Origin: Sphingomonas naasensis
GTDB taxonomy: Bacteria; Pseudomonadota; Alphaproteobacteria; Sphingomonadales; Sphingomonadaceae
Assembly: GCF_004792695.1 (NCBI RefSeq)
Contig: NZ_SRXU01000001.1
Location: 496,001 to 560,000 of the forward strand
Length of the DNA stretch: 64,000 bases
Direction: 5' to 3'
Position 1 is the stretch's first letter; every line of letters begins with the position of its first letter. Position numbers and translations under genes: made by a program. Under the pieces are notes generated by a model. That model ran no database searches, was not told where the DNA came from, and saw nothing but the letters and a program-made list of their open reading frames with translations. Shown piece after piece: positions 36,150 to 45,520 of the stretch.

Positions 36150-37927
36150 TCGATCTAGATCTCTGGCCGATCGGCAATTGCCAGGTCAGCGCGCTCGTCG
36201 ATCGCGCCGGCCGCTTCGTCTGGGGCTGCGTGCCGCGCGTCGACGGCGATCCGCTCTTCTCGGCGCTGGTCGGCGGCGAGGCTCCCGAGGCGGGCTATTG
36301 GAGCATCGAGCTCGACGATGTGGTCTCGACCGAGCAGGCATATCGCCGAAACACCCCGGTGCTAGTCACCCGCCATGTCGATTCCGCCGGGAACGCGATC
36401 GAAGTCATCGACTTCTGCCCCTATTTCCGCCGTCTCGGCCGGAGCTACCGCCCCGTCGCGTTCGCGCGGATCGTCCGCCCCGTCGCCGGTAGCCCGCGCA
36501 TCCGGGTGCGGCTGCGGCCGACCTGCGGCTGGGGCGGCGCCTGCACGCGTCGCATCGGCGGATCGAACCATCTGCGCTACCAGATGGACGCGCTGACGAT
36601 GCGGCTCACCACGACCGCCCCGGTCGGCATGGTGCACGAGGAGCGCGCCTTCCGGCTCGAACGCCCGCTCCATTTCTTCCTCGGCCCCGACGAGAGCTTC
36701 ACCGGCGACATCGCCGCGACGCTCGACGCGATGCTCCACGATACCGAGGAGGAGTGGCGCGAATGGGTGCGCGGGCTCGCGATCCCGCTCGAATGGCAGG
36801 AGGTCGTGATCCGCTCGGCGATCAGCCTCAAGCTCTGCCAGCACGAGGAGACCGGCGCGATCGTCGCCGCGCTCACCACCTCGATCCCCGAACATGCCGG
36901 ATCGCAGCGCAACTGGGACTATCGCTACTGCTGGATCCGCGACGCCTATTACACCGTCCAGGCGCTCAACCGGCTCGGCGCGCTCGACGTGCTCGAGGCC
37001 TATCTCGGCTATCTCCGCAATATCGTCGATGGCGCGCGCGGCGGGCATATCCAGCCGCTCTACGGCGTGCTCGGCGAGGCGACGCTCGAGGAGCGCTTCG
37101 CCTCCGATCTGGCCGGCTATCGCGGCATGGGCCCGGTCCGCGTCGGCAACCAGGCCTATGAGCAGATCCAGCACGACGCCTATGGCCAGATCGTGCTCTC
37201 CAACGCCCAGGCGTTCTTCGACCAAAGGCTGTTCCGCATGGCCGGGGTCGAGGATTTCGAGGCGCTGGAAAAGGTCGGCGAGCGCGCCTGGACCTATCAC
37301 GACCAGCCCGATGCCGGGCTGTGGGAACTGCGCACCCGGCAGAGCGTCCACACCTATTCCGCCGCGATGTGCTGGGCGGCGTGCGACCGGCTCGCCAACG
37401 CCGCGCAGGCGCTCGGCCTCGAGGATCGCCGCGACTTCTGGCAGGACCGCGCCGACCAGATCCGCGCGCGGATCGAAGGCTCGGCATGGCGCACCGATAC
37501 CCGGCGCATGTCCGCCACCTTCGCCGGCGACGACCTCGACGCCAGCCTGATCCAGCTGCTCGACCTGCGTTTCCTCTCGCCCGAGGATTCGCGCTTCAAG
37601 GACACGCTGACCGCGGTCGAGGCGGGGTTGCGGCGCGGCTCGCACATGCTGCGCTATGCCACCGAAGACGATTTCGGCCTGCCCGAGACCGCGTTCAACG
37701 TCTGCACCTTCTGGCTGATCGAGGCGCTGCACTTCACCGGGCGCGGCGCCGATGCGCGGGCGCTGTTCGAGGAGATGCTCACCCGCCGGACTGCCGCGGG
37801 GCTGTTATCGGAGGATATCGACCCTGTGACCGGCGAGCTCTGGGGCAATTACCCGCAAACCTATTCGCTGGTCGGGATGATCAACTGCGCGGTGCTGCTC
37901 AGCAAGCCATGGAGTTCGGTGCGTTGA
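36146..37927 (+). CDS. GH15-family glycosidase (trehalase/glucoamylase-like)
   Basis: The 593-residue protein has the bacterial GH15 layout: an N-terminal beta-sandwich (IGNCQVSALVDRAGRFVWGC to about residue 210) and an (alpha/alpha)6 barrel with GSQRNWDYRYCWIRDAYYTV, YEQIQHDAYGQIVLS, PDAGLWELRTRQSVHTYS (general acid Glu near residue 395) and LLSEDIDPVTGELWGNYPQT (general base Glu near residue 556). There is no signal peptide, so it is cytoplasmic. GH15 includes glucoamylases and microbial trehalases. Lying between otsB and otsA with 4-nt overlaps, a role in trehalose or alpha-glucan turnover is most likely. Confidence 0.9.
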   Translation: MIDLDLWPIGNCQVSALVDRAGRFVWGCVPRVDGDPLFSALVGGEAPEAGYWSIELDDVVSTEQAYRRNTPVLVTRHVDSAGNAIEVIDFCPYFRRLGRSYRPVAFARIVRPVAGSPRIRVRLRPTCGWGGACTRRIGGSNHLRYQMDALTMRLTTTAPVGMVHEERAFRLERPLHFFLGPDESFTGDIAATLDAMLHDTEEEWREWVRGLAIPLEWQEVVIRSAISLKLCQHEETGAIVAALTTSIPEHAGSQRNWDYRYCWIRDAYYTVQALNRLGALDVLEAYLGYLRNIVDGARGGHIQPLYGVLGEATLEERFASDLAGYRGMGPVRVGNQAYEQIQHDAYGQIVLSNAQAFFDQRLFRMAGVEDFEALEKVGERAWTYHDQPDAGLWELRTRQSVHTYSAAMCWAACDRLANAAQALGLEDRRDFWQDRADQIRARIEGSAWRTDTRRMSATFAGDDLDASLIQLLDLRFLSPEDSRFKDTLTAVEAGLRRGSHMLRYATEDDFGLPETAFNVCTFWLIEALHFTGRGADARALFEEMLTRRTAAGLLSEDIDPVTGELWGNYPQTYSLVGMINCAVLLSKPWSSVR

Positions 37928-39321
37928 GCCGCCTCATCGTCATCTCGAACCGCGTCGCCCCGGCCGAGGGCTCGCATTCGGGCGCGCAGGGCGGGCTCGC
38001 CGTCGCGCTGCAATCCGCCCTGCGCGAGATGGGCGGGATCTGGTTCGGCTGGTCGGGCGGGCAGACCGACGTCTTCACCGGGCAGGTCAACCTCCAGCGC
38101 GGCGACGGCTACACCACTGCGACGGTCGATCTCGAAGAGCAGGATATCGACGAATATTATAACGGCTATGCGAACCGGACGTTGTGGCCGCTTTTCCACT
38201 ATCGGATGGACCTCGCCGAATATGAGCGCGGCTTCGCCGGCGGCTATCAACGCGTCAACGAGCGCTTCGCCGACACCGTGCGGCCGCTGATCGAGCAGGA
38301 CGACACCGTCTGGATCCAGGACTATCACATGATCCCGCTCGGCCAGGAATTGCGCCGGCGTGGCTGCGCGAACCGGATCGGCTTCTTCCTCCACACGCCG
38401 TGGCCGCCGCGCCGCCTGCTCGCCACGCTGCCCGAGGCGAACGAGCTGGTCGAGACGCTGTTCGCCTATGACGTGCTCGGCTTCCACACCGCGGAATGGC
38501 TCGAATCCTTCTGCGATTTCGCGCGGCTGGAGATGGGCGCCGACATTGAGGAGGATGGCGACGTCATCCGCTTCGGCGGCCGCACGGTGCGCGTGATCGT
38601 CTGCCCGATCGGCATCGACACCGCCGAGTTCCGCGCGCTCGCCGCGAGCGATACCGCGCAGCACACCTGCCGCCAGATGGAGCGCAGCGCAGTCGGCCGC
38701 GCGATGATCGTCGGCGTCGACCGGCTCGATTATTCCAAGGGGCTCGAAGAGCGTCTGCTCGGCTTCGAGCGCTTCCTCCTCGAGCATCCGGAGGAGCGCA
38801 AGGAGCTGTTCCTGCTCCAGATCGCCCCGCCCTCGCGCGCATCGGTGGGGAGCTACCAGCGCATCCGCAACACGCTCGAAGGCCTGTCGGGGCGGATCAA
38901 CGGCGAGCATGCCGATCTCGACTGGGTGCCGATCCGCTACGTCAACCAGGGCTATCCGCGCGACGTGCTGGCCGGCGTGTACCGCGCCTCGCGGATCGGG
39001 CTGGTCACGCCGCTGCGCGACGGGATGAACCTCGTCGCCAAGGAATATGTCGCCGCGCAGGATCCTGGCGATCCTGGGGTGCTCATCCTCTCGCGCTTCG
39101 CCGGCGCGGCGGCGCAGATGCAGGAAGCGGTGCTGGTCAATCCCTACAGCGCCGAGGAGATCTCCGACGCGATCCTCACGGCGCTGCGCATGCCGCGCGA
39201 CGAACGGATCGCGCGGTGGCGAGCGCTGATGGACGGCGTCGAGCGCGAGGACGTGATGTGGTGGCGCAAGCGCTTCACCGACGAGCTCATCGCCGCGCCG
39301 TCGCTGGCCGAGGTCGACTAG
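37924..39321 (+). CDS. otsA: Trehalose-6-phosphate synthase
   Basis: The 465-residue GT20 enzyme transfers glucose from UDP-glucose to glucose 6-phosphate. Residues that match E. coli OtsA include SRLIVISNRVAP at the N-terminus, WFGWSGGQTD, EEQDIDEYYNGYANRTLWPL, IQDYHMIPLGQELRRRG, IGFFLHTPWP, VDRLDYSKGLEERLLGFERF and VTPLRDGMNLVAKEYVAAQ. I chose TTG at 37924: it overlaps the GH15 stop, has GGAG 9 nt upstream and lines up with the E. coli start. ATG at 37909 would add five residues and has no site. It completes the otsB-GH15-otsA cluster. Confidence 0.95.
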   Translation: MSRLIVISNRVAPAEGSHSGAQGGLAVALQSALREMGGIWFGWSGGQTDVFTGQVNLQRGDGYTTATVDLEEQDIDEYYNGYANRTLWPLFHYRMDLAEYERGFAGGYQRVNERFADTVRPLIEQDDTVWIQDYHMIPLGQELRRRGCANRIGFFLHTPWPPRRLLATLPEANELVETLFAYDVLGFHTAEWLESFCDFARLEMGADIEEDGDVIRFGGRTVRVIVCPIGIDTAEFRALAASDTAQHTCRQMERSAVGRAMIVGVDRLDYSKGLEERLLGFERFLLEHPEERKELFLLQIAPPSRASVGSYQRIRNTLEGLSGRINGEHADLDWVPIRYVNQGYPRDVLAGVYRASRIGLVTPLRDGMNLVAKEYVAAQDPGDPGVLILSRFAGAAAQMQEAVLVNPYSAEEISDAILTALRMPRDERIARWRALMDGVEREDVMWWRKRFTDELIAAPSLAEVD

Positions 39322-39325
39322 GCGC

Positions 39326-41989
39326 TCAACGACAATCGCCGGCGCCGGTCTCGACGAGCGTCGGCGCGCGCAGCAATCCCGAAGGCTGCGCGACGATCTT
39401 GTCCTGATCCTGCGCGGTGAAGCGTTCGCCGAACCGCGCGCTCAGCAGCCGATAATCGGTGCGCGCCCGCCCGGCGAGGCGATTGAGCGCGGTGTTCGAC
39501 ACCGCCACCTCGATCGCATTCCGCCCGACGCGCAGCCCCGACAGGTCGATGCGATAGGGCGGCGCCCAGACGCTGCCGATCGGCTTGCCGTTGACCGAGA
39601 CGATCGCCGCGTCGCGGATCGGCGCCTCGATCGCGGCGAAGGGCCGCGCCTGGTTCGAAACGGCGCCGGCCGGGGCCGGCGCGCCGAAGTCGAGCGCGAG
39701 GCATTTGCCCGCGTCCCCCGGATCGAGATCGAGCCTCGCCCGATACACCGCGGTCCCCGAAAAATGCCGCAGCGCCGGATCGGCGGTCCATGAGCCGAAC
39801 TTCGGAAGCGGCTGTTCGGGACGCCCTGCGATCGACAGGGTCCAGTCCCGTGCCGCCGCGCTCAGCGGTGCGATCGACGGTGCCGCCGGTTGCCGGGCAG
39901 GCCCGCCGAACAGGAGGAAGCGCGATTCATAGGGTGCGAGATCGACGGCGATGTCGCCCCTCCCCGCCGCGCGGCGCGTCCCGTGCAGCGCATCCCACCA
40001 GCTGCCATTGCCGCGATCGCCGGCGAAGCGCGCGCTTGTCCGCAGCGGCACATTGCCGGTGTTCACGACGAAATAGACGTCGCCATCGGCCAGCCGGCGA
40101 TGGAGGAAGCCGAGCGCCGGCGCCGGTGCCGCGGTGCGGACCTCGGGAGAAATCGCCGCCCGCAGCGCCGGCCCGAGCGCGCCCTCCTTCACGATGACGA
40201 CGCCCTTGCTCCGCGCCAGGCGCCGCGACACCGCCTGCACCCGCGCGCGGCCCGCGTCATCGCGCAACCCGCCGGCGTTCGACGGCAGCCCCTCGATCGC
40301 GATCACGCGCCCGCCTGCCTTCACCCAGCGCGCGATCGCGGCATAGGCGGCGGGATCGATCCGCTCCATCGAAGGCAGCACCAGCGCCTTGTGCCGGATG
40401 CCCCGCGACGCCAGCGCGCCGGCGTCGACAAAGTCGAAGCCATAGCCATTGTCGAGCACCTGCGCGATCAGCGCATCGCGCACGCGGCGATGCATCGCCT
40501 CGTTGACCGATGCGGCTTCGGGCCGCATCGCCGCGAACGCATCCTCGATCGGCAGGTAGATGGCGACGCTGTTGGCCGCCTCGCCCTGCCGGAGCAGGAA
40601 CGAGGCGCGCTGGAGATAGCGCGTCACATCGGGCATCACGCCGAACCACGGATTATGCTCGTTGAGCGCCGCCGCGGCGTAGAATGCCCAGCCGGGCTCG
40701 CCGGCTTCGGGCGGACTGTAGGGCCAGCCATGGCCGACCAGCTGCGTCACGCCCTGCAGGAAATGGCGATCGGCCTCGACCTTCATGTCGAGCGGCGTCG
40801 CTGCCCACGAAGGCGAGCGGAGCCAGGTCCACACTTCGGAAGATACCACCGGCTTGTCGTAGAGATGCGCGCCCGAGGTTGCCCACCGCGTCGAAGTGAA
40901 GCTGCGCCAGTCGGCGCCCTCCCCCTCGGGCAGCGCGACCAGCGCGTTGCTCGACAGCGTCGGCGGGGGGAAGCCATAGACCTGCGCGCGGAAGCGCGTG
41001 CCCTTCGAGCGCGCCCAGGCATCGATCGGCGCGAGATAGCGCGCGTCGACCAGTTCGGAGAGCGTCTCCGCCCAATCATAGCGGACCGCCGCGCTCTCGG
41101 GCGTGTCGAGGAACAGCGCCGGCAGATGCGCGATCAGGTCATAGCCGCGCCGTCGCCGAAACTCGGCCGGCAGGTCGCCGGTCCAGCTCGAGCCATAGGC
41201 CTCGAGGCTGTCCGAAAAGACCGCGTCGGGCGGCGGCCCGCCGGCAAAGGCTTCGAGAAGGCGATCGCCGACCGTGCGGAGATGGTTCGCCACCGCGGCG
41301 GGATCGATATGATCGAGCACATAGCCTTCGGCGCCGATCGCGGCGCGCTTGACCTGCTGGCCGGTCCGCCCGGCGATGAAGAACAGCGCCTCGCGCGGCT
41401 GGTCCGCCGGCGCCACTGCGACGCGATCCTCGCGCACATCGAGCGGGGCGAGCGGGCGATCCGCTTTGGCGCTGACGCCTTCGGGGCCGATCATCGCGGA
41501 GAGCAGGCTCTCGCCGGGGCCGAGCGCCGGGCGCGTCAATTCACCCACGCCCGCTGCCAGCGATACGCGCACCAACCGCACATTGGCCGCGGCCTGATCG
41601 ACCGGGATATGCGGGCCGCCGAACGGCCAGCCGCTGCCGCCGGTGACGTCGACGCGCATGCCCTCGGCGCGCCCGGTCTGCGCGGCATGGCGCAGCGCAG
41701 CGATGAAATCGTCGGACAGATAGGGCAGGTTGCGGAGCGTCGCGCTGTCCGGCGACAGCGGGTAGACGGGCTGCACTTCGAACCCGCCGAACCCGCCCGC
41801 CTTCATCGCGCGGATCTCGCGGTCGATCTCGTGCGTGGTGACGGCGGGGCCGAACCACCACCAGCGCACCATCGGCCGTGCATCGTCGGGCGGCGCGAGG
41901 AAGCTGTTCCACAGCGCCTCGGGGCCCGCGGTCTGCGCCGCGAGCGGAGACGGCAACAGCAGCAACGACAGCGCGACCAGCCGTTTCAT
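39326..41989 (-). CDS. GH106-family alpha-L-rhamnosidase, exported
   Basis: The 887-residue protein has a signal peptide (MKRLVALSLLLLPSPLAAQ) and the GH106 start: PMVRWWWFGPAVTTHEIDRE, AGGFGGFEVQPVYPL, MRVDVTGGSGWPFGGPHIP. The middle part has FSDSLEAYGSSWTGDLP, SSEVWTWLRSPS and VTQLVGHGWPYSPPEAGEPG. The C-terminal ~150 residues form a galactose-binding-like beta-sandwich (FSGTAVYRARLDL, NGKPIGSVWAPPYRIDLSGL). GH106 enzymes remove terminal alpha-L-rhamnose from pectic or flavonoid glycans. The gene follows a TBDT gene by 55 nt on the same strand, so receptor and enzyme probably serve one rhamnosylated substrate. It is convergent with otsA, 4 nt apart. Confidence 0.9.
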   Translation of the reverse strand: MKRLVALSLLLLPSPLAAQTAGPEALWNSFLAPPDDARPMVRWWWFGPAVTTHEIDREIRAMKAGGFGGFEVQPVYPLSPDSATLRNLPYLSDDFIAALRHAAQTGRAEGMRVDVTGGSGWPFGGPHIPVDQAAANVRLVRVSLAAGVGELTRPALGPGESLLSAMIGPEGVSAKADRPLAPLDVREDRVAVAPADQPREALFFIAGRTGQQVKRAAIGAEGYVLDHIDPAAVANHLRTVGDRLLEAFAGGPPPDAVFSDSLEAYGSSWTGDLPAEFRRRRGYDLIAHLPALFLDTPESAAVRYDWAETLSELVDARYLAPIDAWARSKGTRFRAQVYGFPPPTLSSNALVALPEGEGADWRSFTSTRWATSGAHLYDKPVVSSEVWTWLRSPSWAATPLDMKVEADRHFLQGVTQLVGHGWPYSPPEAGEPGWAFYAAAALNEHNPWFGVMPDVTRYLQRASFLLRQGEAANSVAIYLPIEDAFAAMRPEAASVNEAMHRRVRDALIAQVLDNGYGFDFVDAGALASRGIRHKALVLPSMERIDPAAYAAIARWVKAGGRVIAIEGLPSNAGGLRDDAGRARVQAVSRRLARSKGVVIVKEGALGPALRAAISPEVRTAAPAPALGFLHRRLADGDVYFVVNTGNVPLRTSARFAGDRGNGSWWDALHGTRRAAGRGDIAVDLAPYESRFLLFGGPARQPAAPSIAPLSAAARDWTLSIAGRPEQPLPKFGSWTADPALRHFSGTAVYRARLDLDPGDAGKCLALDFGAPAPAGAVSNQARPFAAIEAPIRDAAIVSVNGKPIGSVWAPPYRIDLSGLRVGRNAIEVAVSNTALNRLAGRARTDYRLLSARFGERFTAQDQDKIVAQPSGLLRAPTLVETGAGDCR

Positions 41990-42044
41990 GCGGCCCCTCC
42001 CCTATGTTTGTCGCGGCCGGCGGTACCTCCGCCGGCCGGTTCGA

Positions 42045-44810
42045 TCAGAAGCGCGCGCGCACGCCGCCGTAGAAGCGACGACCATAGGTCTCGATGATCG
42101 TCCGCCGATAGATGCTGTTGGCGTTCTCGGCGCGCACCGCGTTGGTCAGGTTCACGCCCTCGAAGAACAGCGAGACGTTCTGGTTGAGGTTCACCCCGGC
42201 GGAGGCGTCGACCTGCCCGAACGCCTCGCCGAACTCGGGATTGTTGCCACGCCCACGCGAGGTGATCAGATATTTGGACCGCCAATTGTACGAGACGCGC
42301 GCGTTGAACACGCTGTCCTCGTAAAAGCCCGACAGATTGTAGCTGTGCCGCGACAGCCCCGGGAACGACAGCGCCGAGCCGGTGAATACGTCGCGGTCGG
42401 CATAGCCCGAATCCTTCGAATAGGTGTAGTTGGCGATCACGCCGAGATTGCCGAGCGCACCGGGCAGGAAATCGAGGACGTACTGGCCGCCGATCTCGGC
42501 CCCGTTGATCGTCACCTTGCTGCTGCCGTTGACCGGCACCGTCACCGTATAGGTCACGCCGGTGGTCGGCTCGACATAGGCTTCGCTGCCATTCTGGATG
42601 AACGATCCGATCTCCTTCCGGAAATAGGCCGCCGAGATATAGCCGGTGCGGTTCGGGTAATATTCGATCCCGAGATCATATTGCCGCGCGCGATAGGGCT
42701 CGAGGCCCGGATTGCCACGCGAGCCGGTGAGACCCACCGCATCGAGCGCGAAGCGCGGCGCGAGCTGCGCCGGCGAGGGCCGCGCGAGCACCTCGGTCGC
42801 GGTCGCGCGCAGCTGGAGCTTGTTGGGGATCAGCTCGGCCTTGAGGTTCAGCGAGGGCAGGAACTCGGTATAATGCCCTTCGAACGACACCGGGGTCACC
42901 GTGCCGGCGCGCACCTGGAAGCCGTCCGAGGTGGTGCGCGTGTCGACCACGCGCAGACCCGCCACGCCGGTGATCCGCACGCCGCCGCCAAAGGCGAACG
43001 CCGCCTGGCCGTAGCCGGCGAGATTATTGTCCTTCACTTCCCACGTATCGAGCGGCACCGGATTGACGAACGGATCGGGGATGCCGACCGCGTCCGCCAC
43101 GTCCATGCCGAGGTTGAGCCAACGCCGGATACCGCCGTCGAAGCCGCGATCGGCATTGCCGAAGAAGTCATGGTCGCCCAGCGTCGCGTTGGCGGTGAGC
43201 AGATCGCGAATCTGCTGGGTCAGCTGCGCGGCTGGAACGGTCGAGACGGTGACGTTCGAGCTCACGCCCGTGGCATAGGTGTTGGTCACCGTCGTGCCGT
43301 TATAGCCGTTGAGCGTGATCGACTTGTCGTAATAGCGGCTGTCGGCGGTGAGCACGCGCTTCTGGATGCCGGCCTTGAGCGACGTGAAGAAGCCGCCGTC
43401 GGGCTTGAACTCGGCGTCGAGCCGGCCGTCCCACTCCTCCTGATCATTGTAGCGCGGCCGGCGCAGCACGATCAGCTGGTTTACGCCCTGCGAGGTGGTC
43501 TGGTCGATCGGCAGCGTGATGTTGGGTGCCTGCTGATCATTGTCATAGTCGATCGTCAGCGAGGAGAGGCCGAGCGCCCCTGCGGTGGCGTTGATCTCGT
43601 TGTTGTACGCCCGCGATTTGGCATAGCCGCCGCGCGCCTGCAGCGTCAGCCGGCCAACCGTCCAGTCGAACCCGGTCTGACCGTTGAAGGTGTTGCGGTC
43701 CTGCGTGCCCAAAATGTTGCGATAGCTGACACCAAGGCCGCCCGGTGCGGCGAGCGAGCCGATGAAGGTCACGCTGCTCGCGGTATCGTCCGATCCGATC
43801 GTGGTGCGCGCCGGATCGACGCCGCCATTCGCCACGTTCTGCACGGTGTTGAGCTGGAGGAACTGACTGTCCAGCGTCAGCCGCGACTTTGTGTAGGTGC
43901 CTTCGATGAAGGCCCGGAAATCGCTGTTGGGGCGCCATTCGAACACGCCGTTGATCGCGCCGCGCTTGGTGGATTCGCGGTTGATCACCGGGCGCGGGAT
44001 GTCGGGGTAGAAATCGCCGCTGCCGTCGCCGTTGAGGTCGAGCAGCTGGATCCCGGCGGTCGCGGGATCGCGATCGATCTGGCGCCAGCCGGTGGTGCGC
44101 AGCTGATCGTACCACAGGCTGCGATTCTCGTAGGTCGCCGAGACGAGGATGCCCATCGTGTCGTTGTTGAAGAGTGTGCTGCCGATGATCGCGAGCTTGG
44201 GATCGAGCTTGCCGGCAAGCGTGCCGTAAATGCCCTGCACCGATCCGGCGATGAACGGCTTCTTGCTGTCGAACGGCCGCCGCGTGACGATGCGCACCGT
44301 GCCGCCGAGGCCGCCCTCGACCATGTCGGGGGTGGCCGACTTGACCACCTCGACGCGCGAGACGAACTCGACCGGCATATCGCGGAACTCGACTGCGCGT
44401 GAGCTGCCGACCACCGTCGACAGCGCGGTCTGGCCGTTGATCTCGACGCGGTTGAGCGACGGATCGGCGCCGCGGATCGAGACGTTCTGCCCCTCGCCCG
44501 CCGCGCGGGTGATCTGCACGCCGGTGACGCGCTGGAGCGCCTCGCCGATATTCTTGTCGGGGAATTTGCCGAGATCCTCGGCCGAGATCGCATCGACCAC
44601 CTGCGCCGAGTTGCGCTTGACGCTCTGCGCGTCGGCAAGGCTCTGGCGAATGCCGGTCACCACGACTTCGGTGGCTTCGTCCTGCCCGGGCGCGGCCGCA
44701 TCCGCGGCGGGCTCTGGCTGGGTCTGCGCATAAGCGGGACCGCCAAAAGCCAGCGCACAGGCCAGCGCGGCCATTCCCGTGGTGGTGCGAGTCGAAAGAT
44801 GCGCCTTCAT
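42045..44810 (-). CDS. TonB-dependent receptor, rhamnoside-linked
   Basis: The 921-residue receptor starts MKAHLSTRTTTGMAALACAL with a signal peptide ending near AYAQTQ. The TonB-box-like TEVVVTGIRQSLADAQSVKR and the plug AEDLGKFPDKNIGEALQRVT, VSIRGADPSLNRVEINGQ and MVEGGLGGTVRIVTRRPFD follow, then a barrel ending FYGGVRARF. The VVVTGIRxSL...KFPDxNIAEALQR pattern marks the large carbohydrate-associated TBDT group of Caulobacter and sphingomonads. ATG 44810 has GGAGG 5 nt upstream. The GH106 rhamnosidase downstream suggests uptake of rhamnose-containing oligosaccharides. The 181-nt region upstream (to 44991) has an AT-rich patch near 44880-44915 that may be its promoter. Confidence 0.96.
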   Translation of the reverse strand: MKAHLSTRTTTGMAALACALAFGGPAYAQTQPEPAADAAAPGQDEATEVVVTGIRQSLADAQSVKRNSAQVVDAISAEDLGKFPDKNIGEALQRVTGVQITRAAGEGQNVSIRGADPSLNRVEINGQTALSTVVGSSRAVEFRDMPVEFVSRVEVVKSATPDMVEGGLGGTVRIVTRRPFDSKKPFIAGSVQGIYGTLAGKLDPKLAIIGSTLFNNDTMGILVSATYENRSLWYDQLRTTGWRQIDRDPATAGIQLLDLNGDGSGDFYPDIPRPVINRESTKRGAINGVFEWRPNSDFRAFIEGTYTKSRLTLDSQFLQLNTVQNVANGGVDPARTTIGSDDTASSVTFIGSLAAPGGLGVSYRNILGTQDRNTFNGQTGFDWTVGRLTLQARGGYAKSRAYNNEINATAGALGLSSLTIDYDNDQQAPNITLPIDQTTSQGVNQLIVLRRPRYNDQEEWDGRLDAEFKPDGGFFTSLKAGIQKRVLTADSRYYDKSITLNGYNGTTVTNTYATGVSSNVTVSTVPAAQLTQQIRDLLTANATLGDHDFFGNADRGFDGGIRRWLNLGMDVADAVGIPDPFVNPVPLDTWEVKDNNLAGYGQAAFAFGGGVRITGVAGLRVVDTRTTSDGFQVRAGTVTPVSFEGHYTEFLPSLNLKAELIPNKLQLRATATEVLARPSPAQLAPRFALDAVGLTGSRGNPGLEPYRARQYDLGIEYYPNRTGYISAAYFRKEIGSFIQNGSEAYVEPTTGVTYTVTVPVNGSSKVTINGAEIGGQYVLDFLPGALGNLGVIANYTYSKDSGYADRDVFTGSALSFPGLSRHSYNLSGFYEDSVFNARVSYNWRSKYLITSRGRGNNPEFGEAFGQVDASAGVNLNQNVSLFFEGVNLTNAVRAENANSIYRRTIIETYGRRFYGGVRARF

Positions 44811-44991
44811 CGGATCCTCCCGGTGCCGCGCCTGCCCTTGCAGGTCGCCCGCCGGCAACACGCGCCGGCAAGCCACTTGCTATACTATGTGGGATATGAT
44901 GGCAATATTTGGCACTTGCAGCCGGACGCATGTCGGCGGCCGCCCGCCACCGCGCGCGTCGCAAGTCCTTGCGATGCCTGGCGTGCCGCGC

Positions 44992-45360
44992 TCAGTTGCG
45001 CGCGAGCAGTTCCTCGACGCGGAAGACCAGCTCGTCGGGATCGAACGGCTTCTTCATATAGTCGTTGGCGCCGGCGAAGCGCGCCAGCTCCTCGTCGCGA
45101 TCGCTGCGCCGTCCGGTGAGCATCATCACCGGCAGCGTCGCGAACTCCGGCGATTTGCGCAGCTCCTGGACGAGCAGCACGCCGGAAAGCTCGGGCATGT
45201 TGCAGTCGAGGATCACCAGATCGGGCCGCCGCGCCTTGATCACGCGGAGCGCGTCGGCGCCGTTGCTCACCAGCCCCGCGCCATGCCCGGCCGCGATCAG
45301 CGCATCGCGCGCCATTTCGCCCACCAGTTCGTCATCGTCCGCAATGATGATCCGCGCCAT
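44992..45360 (-). CDS. Single-domain response regulator (CheY-like)
   Basis: The 122-residue protein is a lone receiver domain: acidic pair IIIADDDELVGEMA, phospho-acceptor Asp in LVILDCNMPELSG, Thr in MMLTGRRSD and Lys in DYMKKPFDPDELV. With no output domain it must act by protein contact or as a phosphate sink. ATG 45360 has GAGGGG upstream. The gene is divergent from the hybrid kinase gene 160 nt away, which is a likely partner, although this kinase also has its own receiver and Hpt. Confidence 0.9.
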   Translation of the reverse strand: MARIIIADDDELVGEMARDALIAAGHGAGLVSNGADALRVIKARRPDLVILDCNMPELSGVLLVQELRKSPEFATLPVMMLTGRRSDRDEELARFAGANDYMKKPFDPDELVFRVEELLARN

Positions 45361-45520
45361 CCCGACCCCTCTATCGTGCCGCACTCATGGCACGAAATCA
45401 TAACGCTCCAGAATCGTTCCCGGTCGCACGCGGACCTTTGCCGCGGTCACGCGTTGCATCCCGCAACGAAAAGGCGCCAATTCGCTCTATAGTAGAGAAT
45501 AAAGAGTTTCAGGGAACTCG

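Noticed and set aside
45408..45428. GGAAC...CGTT upstream of the single-domain receiver as an EcfG promoter
   Set aside because: The spacing on the minus strand is only about 10 nt, where 16-17 nt is needed.
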